41,107 nucleotides of DNA from an uncultured Alphaproteobacteria bacterium (GTDB lineage: Bacteria > Pseudomonadota > Alphaproteobacteria > Rhodobacterales > Rhodobacteraceae). The notes under the pieces are model-generated. The model worked only from the letters and a program-made list of their open reading frames with translations. It made no database searches and was not told the DNA's origin. Below, piece after piece: positions 1 to 6,805 of the stretch (position 1 is the first letter of the stretch; every line of letters starts with the position of its first letter). The stretch spans positions 1 to 41,107 of the forward strand of contig CACFXF010000015.1 in the NCBI GenBank assembly GCA_902570265.1, in the 5' to 3' direction. The position numbers were made by a program, and so were the translations under genes.

Positions 1-557
1 ATATCTTAGACTTAGGTAAGCTCAACAAACAATTTGATATCATTGAGAGTGTGGGTGTTTTGCATCATATGGATAATCCAATGAAAGGGTGGCGTGTACT
101 TACAGATTGCCTGAAGCCAGGCGGGCTAATGTTGATTGGTTTATATAGTGAACTTGCAAGACAACATATTGTCAAAATTAGGGATGAGATATGCCAACTA
201 GGCATTGGATCAAGCAATGCAGAGATGAGGTCTTTTCGAGAAACAATAATAAGATCAGATATAGATCATCATAAGCTTATTATAAAGTCTTCAGACTTTT
301 ACAGTTTGAGTACCCTAAGAGACCTTCTTTTTCATGTACAAGAACACAGGTTCACTATTCCATTAATAAAAGATCATCTGAATAAGTTAGGACTAAAGTT
401 TTGTGGTTTTGAGTCTAGCAAAATAGTTTCACACTTTAAGCAAACCAATAAAAATAAAGAAGATCCATATGACTTGGATAAATGGCAAGCATATGAAGAA
501 GCTAATCCAAGAGCATTTGCTGGAATATATCAATTCTGGTGCCAGAAAGACCTTTAA
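1..557 (+). CDS. Class I SAM-dependent methyltransferase, 3' part (5' end outside window)
   Basis: The frame is open from base 3, so the gene begins upstream of the window; a GTG at 51 is internal. The visible start reads ILDLGKLNKQFDIIESVGVL followed by HHMDNP. This is the post-motif II/III part of a Rossmann methyltransferase, where FDxIxxxGVLHH is typical, and KPGGLMLIGLYS is the usual motif after it. The C-terminal 120 residues (FRETIIRS, DFYSLSTLRDLLFHVQEHRFTIP, ending in an FAGIYQFWC-like tail) resemble the cap of TPR-linked methyltransferases of marine bacteria, whose substrate is unknown. The SAM-binding glycine motif I and any N-terminal TPRs lie outside the window. The fold is secure; the substrate cannot be told. 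Confidence 0.85.
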   Translation, partial: ILDLGKLNKQFDIIESVGVLHHMDNPMKGWRVLTDCLKPGGLMLIGLYSELARQHIVKIRDEICQLGIGSSNAEMRSFRETIIRSDIDHHKLIIKSSDFYSLSTLRDLLFHVQEHRFTIPLIKDHLNKLGLKFCGFESSKIVSHFKQTNKNKEDPYDLDKWQAYEEANPRAFAGIYQFWCQKDL

Positions 558-836
558 TTCTTAAAAAGTTAAAAACTATTTGAGGTGGAAAGGCAAGTGC
601 CACCATACCCCCCATACGTATGTATATATAAACACTGCCACAGATTAGGTTTTTAAAAGGGAGAAGGAGTAGTAGCTGTAACTACTTGATTGTGTTTATG
701 AAGGTGTTCAGCGTTTGACATTTAAAATTACTAAAGATTATAAATTGCAAATTAACTGTGAAAGAAAGTGTGAAAGAAAACGTGCCTGTTGACAGTGACT
801 TACAAATACATAACCTATTGTTATTGCTTGCATTAA

Positions 837-895
837 GATGTGAGTGGTGCATGGTGTAAGTATTAAACTACTTCTCAGCCGCACCATATCACATC
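837..895. ncRNA. Candidate structured RNA element
   Basis: The segment folds as GATGTGA (837-843) with TCACATC (889-895), a small internal loop, then GGTGC (846-850) with GCACC (881-885), and an inner AAGTA/TACTT helix. It lies downstream of two TTGACA boxes. No T-run follows on either strand, so it is not a standard terminator. It matches no RNA family I know. The strand is uncertain. Confidence 0.25.
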
Positions 896-905
896 AGATA
901 GTTTG

Positions 906-924
906 TATAACTCATTGATATATA
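906..924 (+). repeat. Left copy of 19-bp inverted repeat
   Basis: TATAACTCATTGATATATA is the exact reverse complement of 2439-2457. The similarity continues for about 8 bases on the inner side with two mismatches. The two copies bracket the SDR and ABM-like genes and their upstream region. Confidence 0.6.
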
Positions 925-964
925 TTCATTTTCGTTACTGACATATTCAAAGCTATGCATAAAA

Positions 965-1888
965 TTATGTCTTTGATAGAAATTTTTTTGCTCCTGAAAA
1001 AATATTAGCGAAATCTTCGTTGTTTGAATCAGTATAATTTGGAAGTGAAGATTCTAAATTATATTGTGTTAATGGTTTATTCATAGTTTCTTTAAAAAAT
1101 TTTGTAGCTTCTAATCTAGCATTATTAATTGATCCATCCTTATCGTAATCTTCTTTAAATCCAAATTGATTTGCAAGTTCTGCTGTTAGTAATGTCTTAC
1201 CATTAGCTTTAGTTATAAAGTTTTCATCTGCATTGTCGCAAATAGCTAGAATTGATCTACCTACATACTTTGGGCTTTCTCCACCAGGAAATGATGCAAC
1301 TTCAGTTTGGGCTCCACCTGGGTGCAAAGTAATTGCTTTAACATTATGATTTTTCAATTCTGTTGCCATATCTAGTGTAAGTCTATCCATTGCAGCATGA
1401 GATACTCCGTAACCAACATCACAAAAATATAAATAGCCTCCTGCACTTGAAATCTGAATAATTAATCCATCCTTTTTTCTAATCATTTTTGGGATAATTA
1501 ATTTACTCATAACATATGAGCTTCTCACACCAACATCCATATGTTCATCATAAACGGATATAGGTCTTTCCCAGAATGGTTTACCAAAATGAGGTGTCAT
1601 AGCAATTAAACCAGAATAAGCACTATTAACAAGTAAATCTATTTTATCTTCTTTGGAACAAATTTTGTTTGTAAATTCAATTACTTCGTTGTCATTATTT
1701 TGATCCAAAATACAGGGTATTAATTCACCTTCACACCTTGAGGAAACTACTTCTTCTTTTAATTTATTTAGAGCATCAGCATTTCTTGCAGTAGCGTAAA
1801 CTCTATAATTTCCTTCAGTAGCCAATATTAATGCAGTTCCACGCCCGAGTCCTCTTGATGCTCCAGTTACAATGGCTGTTTTTTTCAT
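965..1888 (-). CDS. Short-chain dehydrogenase/reductase (SDR), DHRS1-like
   Basis: A 307-residue NAD(P)-dependent oxidoreductase with a Rossmann fold. TGASRGLGRG at residues 8-17 is the cofactor-binding motif, LLVNSAYSG around 86-93 stands in the NNAG position, and ISS at 146-148 gives the catalytic serine. The active-site Tyr160 is present in GYGVSHAAMDRL, but the position four residues later, the catalytic lysine of the YxxxK signature, is His164. LHPGGAQTE follows as the usual PG motif. The long C-terminal tail after residue 230 is typical of the DHRS1-like branch. It lies 24 bp downstream of the ABM-like gene on the same strand, so the two are probably co-transcribed. The substrate is unknown, and the K-to-H change makes activity uncertain. 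Confidence 0.88.
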   Translation of the reverse strand: MKKTAIVTGASRGLGRGTALILATEGNYRVYATARNADALNKLKEEVVSSRCEGELIPCILDQNNDNEVIEFTNKICSKEDKIDLLVNSAYSGLIAMTPHFGKPFWERPISVYDEHMDVGVRSSYVMSKLIIPKMIRKKDGLIIQISSAGGYLYFCDVGYGVSHAAMDRLTLDMATELKNHNVKAITLHPGGAQTEVASFPGGESPKYVGRSILAICDNADENFITKANGKTLLTAELANQFGFKEDYDKDGSINNARLEATKFFKETMNKPLTQYNLESSLPNYTDSNNEDFANIFSGAKKFLSKT

Positions 1889-1912
1889 AATTTCACCTTA
1901 ATTTCTAATAAG

Positions 1913-2224
1913 TTAATCCATAGGAATTTTAATTCCAGAAAAGGCTTCCGTTCTACTATCATTAGGATATTTTTCTAATAAATGATCAACACTATCAAGC
2001 CACTCTAATCCATCAACTTGTCCGTCAATCAATGCGTCAATACTGGGCATTCTGGCGATTTGAACATATTCACCAGTAGCATCAATTTTAATAAAATCAT
2101 TAAGATAATCATACTTTTTATTATCTTTCATCATTTGATAAAGTCTTTTTAGAGACTCAATAAACTCTTCTTCACAACCCTCTTTGGGTTTATATTTAAT
2201 TATAGTCCATGTTTCATCCGACAA
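1913..2224 (-). CDS. Small ABM-like (dimeric alpha/beta barrel) protein
   Basis: 103 residues beginning MSDETWTIIKYKPKEGCEEE. A strand, then KPKEG, a helix, and a GEYVQIARMPSIDALID block fit the ferredoxin-like fold of antibiotic-biosynthesis-monooxygenase or EthD-type small proteins. It is a paralogue of the protein at 6806-7054: KPKEG/RPKEG, GEY-x-x-I and S-[IV]-D-x-x-ID align in the same order. It is the first gene of a two-gene unit with the SDR. AGGAG stands just before the ATG (GAGGAGCT on the minus strand). The reaction is unknown. A partner or accessory role for the SDR is only inferred from position. Confidence 0.6.
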   Translation of the reverse strand: MSDETWTIIKYKPKEGCEEEFIESLKRLYQMMKDNKKYDYLNDFIKIDATGEYVQIARMPSIDALIDGQVDGLEWLDSVDHLLEKYPNDSRTEAFSGIKIPMD

Positions 2225-2587
2225 TTTTTAGCTCCTCTTTATTTTTAAAAAAGCTGCAGTCTTTTAGAGGTCATTAAGATTACAGATTAAAACTAAATCA
2301 AAGATTTTAGAATACAAAGAAAAAAATTATTAATTTAACCTAATAACAATAATAAATTAAATTACGCATCGTGAGATATAGTTCTTCTTTTTGCTAATCA
2401 TTTTATGAACAACTTTGAATACAAAATAATAAACTGATTATATATCAATGAGTTATAGAAAAATATCTTATGTAATATGGTATTGATTGGAAATCTTTTA
2501 TAAAGGGTTTAATGATGGTTCATTAATAACCTTTTATATGAATTAATTATATTGGGAATGTTAATAATACTGGCTGTATTTACTTTA
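2225..2587. other. AT-rich spacer, no gene seen
   Basis: 363 bases upstream of the ABM-like gene. They hold the right copy of the 19-bp inverted repeat (2439-2457) and stop codons in every frame. A 12-base word, AATAACCTTTTA, at about 2524-2535 recurs at about 3063-3074 on the other side of the next gene. No convincing promoter or RNA element was seen. Confidence 0.5.
2439..2457 (-). repeat. Right copy of 19-bp inverted repeat
   Basis: TATATATCAATGAGTTATA is the exact reverse complement of 906-924. The two copies lie about 1.5 kb apart and flank a complete two-gene unit. No transposase or target-site duplication is evident. Confidence 0.6.
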
Positions 2588-2974
2588 TTATTTATTTTTT
2601 CTTAATTTAAGAAACGTAAATAAAGAGAGAATAGCTATAAAGCCCGTACCAACAATAGGTGGGATAGCAGAAATTTTTCCTGATATGTGTAATACTAAGT
2701 TAGTAAGAAATACTACACTAAATGCTATTGTATAACCTCTCATAACTACTTTTTGCATCTCTATTCCTTCAATATTTCTTAAATGAAATGTAATGGTAGC
2801 TAATGCAAAAATAACACTTGCTAATGCATATCTGAGGGTAACTAAATCTTCAAACCCTTGCCCTTCTGAATTTGGAAACTGTTCTTTTGTAACAAATTCA
2901 GGAGCAAAAAACATACCTAATGAAAAAATTAAACCTATAAAGGTGGCGATAGATAATGTTAATTTTGGTGTCAT
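2588..2974 (-). CDS. Four-helix integral membrane protein of unknown function
   Basis: 128 residues with four hydrophobic segments: about 5-25, 45-65 (RYALASVIFALATITFHLR), 78-97 and 103-122, ending in LKLRKNK. An amphipathic stretch rich in acidic residues (FVTKEQFPNSEGQGFEDL) separates helices 1 and 2. The topology and the Arg in helix 2 (TLRYA) resemble small DUF4345-type membrane proteins, but I would not assign the family firmly. It is monocistronic on the minus strand with wide spacers on both sides. A plus-strand ORF inside it is a shadow. Confidence 0.65.
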   Translation of the reverse strand: MTPKLTLSIATFIGLIFSLGMFFAPEFVTKEQFPNSEGQGFEDLVTLRYALASVIFALATITFHLRNIEGIEMQKVVMRGYTIAFSVVFLTNLVLHISGKISAIPPIVGTGFIAILSLFTFLKLRKNK

Positions 2975-3163
2975 TTTTTCTTATTCTACTTATGTTTAAG
3001 ATTAAAGTACATATTGGCCAAAAAATTTATATTTGTACAGTTTGAAATTTATTTTATATGAAATAACCTTTTATTATATGAGTTCAATTCGCTGATAGAT
3101 TCCTTTTGGCTGATGTTAGAAATCGTAATGGAAAGAATGAGATAGAAGGTGGCAAGCAAATAA

Positions 3164-3259
3164 ATGACTAAAGCAGATATTTTCATGATCATTGAAGCAA
3201 GTGTAGTACTTACTTTTGTTGGGTACATGTGGTGGAAGTCACAGCCACCTAAGGAGTAA
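3164..3259 (+). CDS. 31-residue single-pass membrane microprotein
   Basis: ATG at 3164 is preceded by AGAAGGTGG about 10 bases upstream, a good Shine-Dalgarno. The product has a short polar start (MTKADIF), one hydrophobic span of about 16 residues, then YMWWKSQPPKE. A tryptophan pair at the membrane edge followed by a charged tail is typical of small subunits of membrane complexes. A 20-codon frame starting with TTG and ending NGKNEIEGGKQIND stops in the ATGACTAA overlap with this start, which suggests translational coupling. A hairpin follows directly. Function unknown. Confidence 0.5.
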   Translation: MTKADIFMIIEASVVLTFVGYMWWKSQPPKE

Positions 3260-3293
3260 GTAAAAACTGTGGTAATGTTTACAGTTTTCTTAC
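3256..3293 (+). terminator. Hairpin at the end of the 31-residue ORF
   Basis: GTAAG (3256-3260) pairs with CTTAC (3289-3293), and AAAACTGT (3263-3270) pairs with ACAGTTTT (3281-3288) around a 10-base loop. It overlaps the stop codon. There is no clear T-run after it, so termination is likely but not certain; it may protect the 3' end instead. Confidence 0.4.
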
Positions 3294-3364
3294 TACAGAG
3301 GTTATGTTATAATTGATATATAATTTTTTAAAAGATAGTTAATTTAATTTTATTGAGGTTTATT

Positions 3365-3502
3365 ATGAAAGTTATAGAACTTCACAAAAGACAAATGGCG
3401 TGGTGGAAAAATAAGCTAGGAATTGATAACTATGCAGTTGCTTGGATTGCATTTATAAAAGGTTTAATAATTGGTTCTTTACTTACATATTATATAAATT
3501 AA
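3365..3502 (+). CDS. 45-residue single-pass membrane microprotein
   Basis: ATG at 3365 is preceded by TTGAGGTTTATT, giving a GAGG ribosome site about 9 bases away. The N-terminal half (MKVIELHKRQMAWWKNKLGI) is basic and amphipathic with a Trp pair; the C-terminal half (AVAWIAFIKGLIIGSLLTYY) is one membrane helix. The stop at 3500-3502 is 8 bases before the next gene, so they are probably co-transcribed. A longer frame that runs over the same bases (from 3442) is out of phase with this ORF. Function unknown. Confidence 0.5.
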   Translation: MKVIELHKRQMAWWKNKLGIDNYAVAWIAFIKGLIIGSLLTYYIN

Positions 3503-3510
3503 AAACATTA

Positions 3511-3768
3511 ATGATTATTAGAATAATTGTAGTGTTCATTTTATCATTTATCTCAACACCTATTATTGCAACTATAACTGAAGATTATGAAAAGTTAGAA
3601 CAATGTCTTGATGATTTCTATCAAGGTCGTCCTAGAGATTATCCACTAAAAGCAGAAAAAAAAGAAATAATAGTTTTTAAATCTGAAAATGGTAGTGAAT
3701 ATATTCATAAAAAGGAGTTAAGAGGTATGGAAGCAGTTTGTTATAATTTATATGCTTCAGAAAAATAA
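3511..3768 (+). CDS. Small exported protein, unknown function
   Basis: I start at ATG 3511 rather than 3442 because the product then begins with a clean signal peptide: MIIRIIVVFILSFISTPIIA followed by TITEDYEK. The mature part is about 65 residues, acidic and lysine-rich, with two cysteines (LEQCLDDFY and EAVCYNLY) that could form a disulphide in the periplasm. No family recognised. It follows the 45-residue membrane ORF by 8 bases. Confidence 0.55.
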   Translation: MIIRIIVVFILSFISTPIIATITEDYEKLEQCLDDFYQGRPRDYPLKAEKKEIIVFKSENGSEYIHKKELRGMEAVCYNLYASEK

Positions 3769-3815
3769 AAATGCTATCGGCTTTGATCAGAATTATTACA
3801 TACATAATTTTTTTC

Positions 3816-4331
3816 TTAATTATGATCACAAGTATTTTTTTTACAATTTAATAATGAATTAATAAGCTCATTATAATTATAAAAGCTTATACATTGGCCT
3901 TTTTTAAAATTTCCAAATTTTAAATCTATTAGATTAATATAAAGATTTCTTTTACCCCAGAATAAATTTAAATTTAGATGTTTATTTTTTTCAAACATAA
4001 AGAAATTTTTTCTCAAAGTGATTACCTTGTTATCATTTAATCCTATTTGATTATATTCATTTTTTTCAAATTTTATAAAAAATGCGTTTTCAAACTTTAC
4101 ATTCTCATCAGAATAATCACATTTTAATCCTTTGTAAGCTATTTTATCTGTTGTATTCGCATTAATAGGGGTTGCAAAAAAATCCTGAATAAAAATTGAA
4201 ATTATTAATAATAAAATAAAATTAACTTTTAATTTTTTATAAATTTTCAAAAACTTATGTAAAAAAAAGATTAATATATTAAATGCACAATTATAATTTT
4301 TATTGTATAAGCTCTCTAAGTTAGAGTTCAT
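3816..4331 (-). CDS. Hypothetical membrane-anchored or exported protein next to HupE/UreJ_2
   Basis: I choose the ATG at 4331 because it overlaps the upstream gene's stop as ATGA, the usual sign of translational coupling. The upstream ATG at 4358 would only lengthen the overlap. The 171-residue product has a basic N-terminal part, a hydrophobic span at about residues 36-52 (VNFILLLIISIFIQDFF), and a mature domain rich in Lys, Asn and Phe. That domain holds CDYSDEN and a late Cys group (GQCISF, LLNCKKNTCDHN). It likely belongs with the HupE/UreJ_2 protein as an exported partner. No family recognised. Confidence 0.55.
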   Translation of the reverse strand: MNSNLESLYNKNYNCAFNILIFFLHKFLKIYKKLKVNFILLLIISIFIQDFFATPINANTTDKIAYKGLKCDYSDENVKFENAFFIKFEKNEYNQIGLNDNKVITLRKNFFMFEKNKHLNLNLFWGKRNLYINLIDLKFGNFKKGQCISFYNYNELINSLLNCKKNTCDHN

Positions 4332-5467
4332 GTTAATAAGGTCCGCTCTAAAAGCCAAAATGTTCCAAAAAGAGCAATAATAAGAGATCCTGGTATTGAG
4401 ATATACTTTCGATAATAATTTTTTGTTTTAATCCAATAAATAAAAATAGCATAAAAAGCTAAAATTATTGTTATTTGCCCAATTTCAACACCTATGTTAA
4501 ATCCAACTAGAGCCCAAATAAAATTGGTGCCTGGTAAACCAAAACTACTTAATACACTTGCAAAACCAAGCCCATGCAATAAACCAAAAAAGAATATTAT
4601 TATTGATCTATATTTTGTAAGTGAAGAGTTGAAAAAATTTTCAACTGCAACATAAATTATAGATGCAGCTATTAAAGGCTCAATTATTTCTGCAGATATA
4701 TCAATAATTTTAAGAGAGCTTATTGCTAATGTTATAGTATGAGCTAACGTAAAAATTGAAACCTGTATTAGTAGTGGATAAAATTTTGGTGTTAAAAATA
4801 GCAAGCCAAATACAAATAGAATATGATCAAGGCCTTTTGGCAATATATGGGAAAATCCAACAGGAATATAATCCAAAAATGTATCAATCCATCCTAAAGG
4901 TTTTCCAGTTTTAGCAGAAATAACTTGACTTTTTTCACCGGATAACAAAAATTGAGTTACACCATTTTCGATACCTGTTTGACGAAAAATTATTTCTCCT
5001 AATGCTCTAGAGGCTTGAAATGTAATTGGTTTCATTTCTTGATTTTCAACAAAAAAGTAAATATTGCTCAAACGAGAAACTTCAGTATTGTCAATATCCT
5101 CAGTATCTATTTTGAAAAAATTAAAATTATTTAGTTTTGTTCCATCTTCCGAAATAATAGAAAATAATGAAACAAATTTATCCCAGTTTTTTAAAAAAAT
5201 CTTTGTTAATTCTGAATTATTTAATTTTCTAAGTGTCTTATAATATTTTTCATTGTCGTGATCATTCGTATTATCAAGTATTGAAAAATCTACGCCAGCT
5301 AAATAAGCTTCAAGATTAGTAGTAAATTCTATACTAATTCTGTTTTTATCAATTTGAAGATTTATAATATTTGGTGGTAATTCATGTGAAGAGAGTTGTG
5401 ATGTGGAAAAAATAAAAAAAGCTTTGAGAGAGAAAATGATTAATAAAAAGAAAGAAAATTTATTCAT
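4328..5467 (-). CDS. HupE/UreJ_2 family membrane protein (probable metal permease)
   Basis: 379 residues. A signal peptide (MNKFSFFLLIIFSLKAFFIF) precedes an extracytoplasmic domain of about 180 residues. Then come six to seven membrane helices with the family landmarks: GFSHILPKGLDHILFVFGLL, LAHTITLAISSL, EPLIAASIIYVAVEN and FFGLLHGLGFASVL. The clustered His/Asp residues in these helices are those expected to carry Ni or Co in the HupE/UreJ group. This is the long HupE/UreJ_2 form rather than the 200-residue hydrogenase-linked HupE. No hydrogenase or urease genes are nearby. Its 5' end overlaps by 32 bp the divergent DUF4198 gene. Metal identity is inferred, not shown. Confidence 0.82.
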   Translation of the reverse strand: MNKFSFFLLIIFSLKAFFIFSTSQLSSHELPPNIINLQIDKNRISIEFTTNLEAYLAGVDFSILDNTNDHDNEKYYKTLRKLNNSELTKIFLKNWDKFVSLFSIISEDGTKLNNFNFFKIDTEDIDNTEVSRLSNIYFFVENQEMKPITFQASRALGEIIFRQTGIENGVTQFLLSGEKSQVISAKTGKPLGWIDTFLDYIPVGFSHILPKGLDHILFVFGLLFLTPKFYPLLIQVSIFTLAHTITLAISSLKIIDISAEIIEPLIAASIIYVAVENFFNSSLTKYRSIIIFFFGLLHGLGFASVLSSFGLPGTNFIWALVGFNIGVEIGQITIILAFYAIFIYWIKTKNYYRKYISIPGSLIIALFGTFWLLERTLLT

Positions 5468-6266
5468 AGTTCAACTATTTACCTTAATAGTTTTTATTTA
5501 TTTTGTTTCTTATTCGCATTCTCATGAAATGTGGTTAGAAACTGAAACATTTCAGATAGATAAAAACGAAAACTTAGAAGTTAATATAAAAATTGGAGAA
5601 AAACTTCAAGGCTCCAATAGGCCATATATTCCAATTGATGTCGAGCAATTTTATTGGAGCCAAAATGGAAAAAAATTTAATGTTAATTCTAGATTGGGAG
5701 ATAGCCCAGCATTTTCTGAAATTATAAATGATAATGGCCTCACATCGATTGTTTATATTTCAAAACCATCTTTTTTAACTTATGATAAAATGGAAAAATT
5801 TGAGAAGTTTGCTAATCATAAGGATTTAGGACCTGTCAGAAAATTACATGCAAGCCTTGGTTTTCCAGAAAAAAACTTTATAGAAACTTATCGGCGGTTT
5901 GCAAAAGTTATCGTGGGCGTTGGCTCTAGTTTTGGGCGAGACACAAATTTTGGATTATTAATCGAATTTATACTACTTAATAATCCTTATACTGATAAAA
6001 ACCAGAATATTTTAAAACTAAAGTTAAATTATCAAGGAAAACCTAGAAGTAACGCTCAGGTAGAGGTCTTTGAGCGCTCATTAGATGATAAAGTATCAAT
6101 TTTTACAACTAAAACAACAAACGAAGGTATTGTAACAATACCTGTAAAAAAAGGGTATGACTACCTTTTTGATGCTGTAAAATTAAGAAAAGCTGATCCA
6201 TTATCAAATCAAAAAGCAGTTTGGGAAACTTTGTGGGCTTCTTTGATGATCAATATACCTTTGTAA
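5436..6266 (+). CDS. DUF4198 periplasmic protein
   Basis: Started at ATG 5436, with GAGAGAGAAA just upstream, giving MINKKKENLF, a hydrophobic signal sequence, and a mature N-terminus at HSHEMWLET. The His-Glu-Met-Trp-Leu opening is characteristic of DUF4198, a family once labelled NikM-like. A start at 5403 would add a highly charged stretch before the signal peptide. The late NAQVEVFERS, GIVTIPVKKG and ADPLSNQKAVWETLWASL blocks are the family's Ig-like C-terminal region. The 276-residue length is normal. It is head-to-head with HupE/UreJ_2. Together they probably handle a divalent metal, with this protein as periplasmic binder. That role is inferred. Confidence 0.8.
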   Translation: MINKKKENLFIVQLFTLIVFIYFVSYSHSHEMWLETETFQIDKNENLEVNIKIGEKLQGSNRPYIPIDVEQFYWSQNGKKFNVNSRLGDSPAFSEIINDNGLTSIVYISKPSFLTYDKMEKFEKFANHKDLGPVRKLHASLGFPEKNFIETYRRFAKVIVGVGSSFGRDTNFGLLIEFILLNNPYTDKNQNILKLKLNYQGKPRSNAQVEVFERSLDDKVSIFTTKTTNEGIVTIPVKKGYDYLFDAVKLRKADPLSNQKAVWETLWASLMINIPL

Positions 6267-6805
6267 AAATATTTTTTATATAATTTTTGATTTTTATAAG
6301 AGATTTTTCTAGAACTATTACCAATAAATTCGTGGAGTTTATTATCAAAAAGTCTTTCTGAATCATCCATAAAAGACGACAAAATTTTTTTCTTTTCTTT
6401 CTAATATTCTTTAATAGTTAAATAACCATAACTATTACATGTAATGTATTTAATCCAGTATTAACAAGAGCAAGCATGAATAATCCTACCCCAATAGTCA
6501 TTAAATTTCTGTTTTACAGTAAATAAAAGTATAAATTTTAAGTTTCTTTTCGGTTTAAGACAGAAATTTATCCTATTGGAAGAAAAATATTGAATGAGCC
6601 CTCTAGGAATTTTATTGCAAATTTTAAAAATTTTTTATGAGTTTGGTCATAATATTGCATAAATTTACAAGGGGCAGAAAGAGCAGTTCCACAAGAAATT
6701 GCAAACCTCATGTTTCTGTCATAACGCAATTATACAGGCTCTTGTGGATTAAAAATTCTCAAAAAATATCCCAATACTTTAATTGTAAATTCTGTTTAGA
6801 TAATT
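6267..6805. other. Decayed intergenic stretch
   Basis: 539 bases with no intact gene. A plus-strand fragment at 6674-6745 resembles the C-terminal part of an SDR. Long AT tracts and stops in all frames fill the rest. The region lies between the end of the DUF4198 gene and the 3' end of a small minus-strand gene, so it reads as a graveyard of older genes. Confidence 0.45.
6674..6745 (+). pseudogene. Possible SDR C-terminal remnant
   Basis: The frame from 6674 reads AERAVPQEIANLMFLS, then a TAA stop, then RNYTGSCGL. Classical SDRs of the FabG type carry R-x-x-x-P-x-E-I-A-N-x-x-x-F-L-x-S followed a few residues later by Y-x-TG. The in-frame stop and the shortened spacing suggest a dead fragment. 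The upstream 200 residues of an SDR are not recognisable, so chance similarity remains possible. Confidence 0.3.

Larger units (their letters stand above)
558..964. other. Non-coding interval with promoter-like boxes and foldable segments
   Basis: No ORF of credible length is seen in these 407 bases, which look less AT-rich than most spacers here. A GTGG/CCAC hairpin lies at about 583-603, just after the methyltransferase stop. TTGACA at 715-720 and TATAAA at 739-744 are 18 bp apart and face rightwards. GTGAAAGAAA is repeated twice around 758-778. A second TTGACA lies at 789-794. A foldable element follows at 837-895. The only downstream gene is on the other strand, so a rightward promoter here would make a short RNA or antisense to the SDR gene. 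Confidence 0.4.

Noticed and set aside
2524-3074. Direct repeat AATAACCTTTTA on both sides of the 2588-2974 gene
   Set aside because: Only 12 A/T-rich bases; expected by chance.
3104-3169. 20-codon TTG-start frame ending in the start of the 31-residue ORF
   Set aside because: Coherent-looking peptide, but it is too short and its start too uncertain to call; kept only as context.
3442-3510. Earlier start for the exported protein at 3511
   Set aside because: It overlaps the 45-residue membrane ORF out of frame and spoils the signal peptide; the ATG at 3511 gives a normal one.
5403-5435. Earlier start for the DUF4198 gene
   Set aside because: It adds a Lys/Glu-rich lead before the signal peptide; the ATG at 5436 has a better site and a normal signal.
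6418-6501. 27-residue minus-strand hydrophobic ORF
   Set aside because: No ribosome site and no supporting context in a decayed interval.
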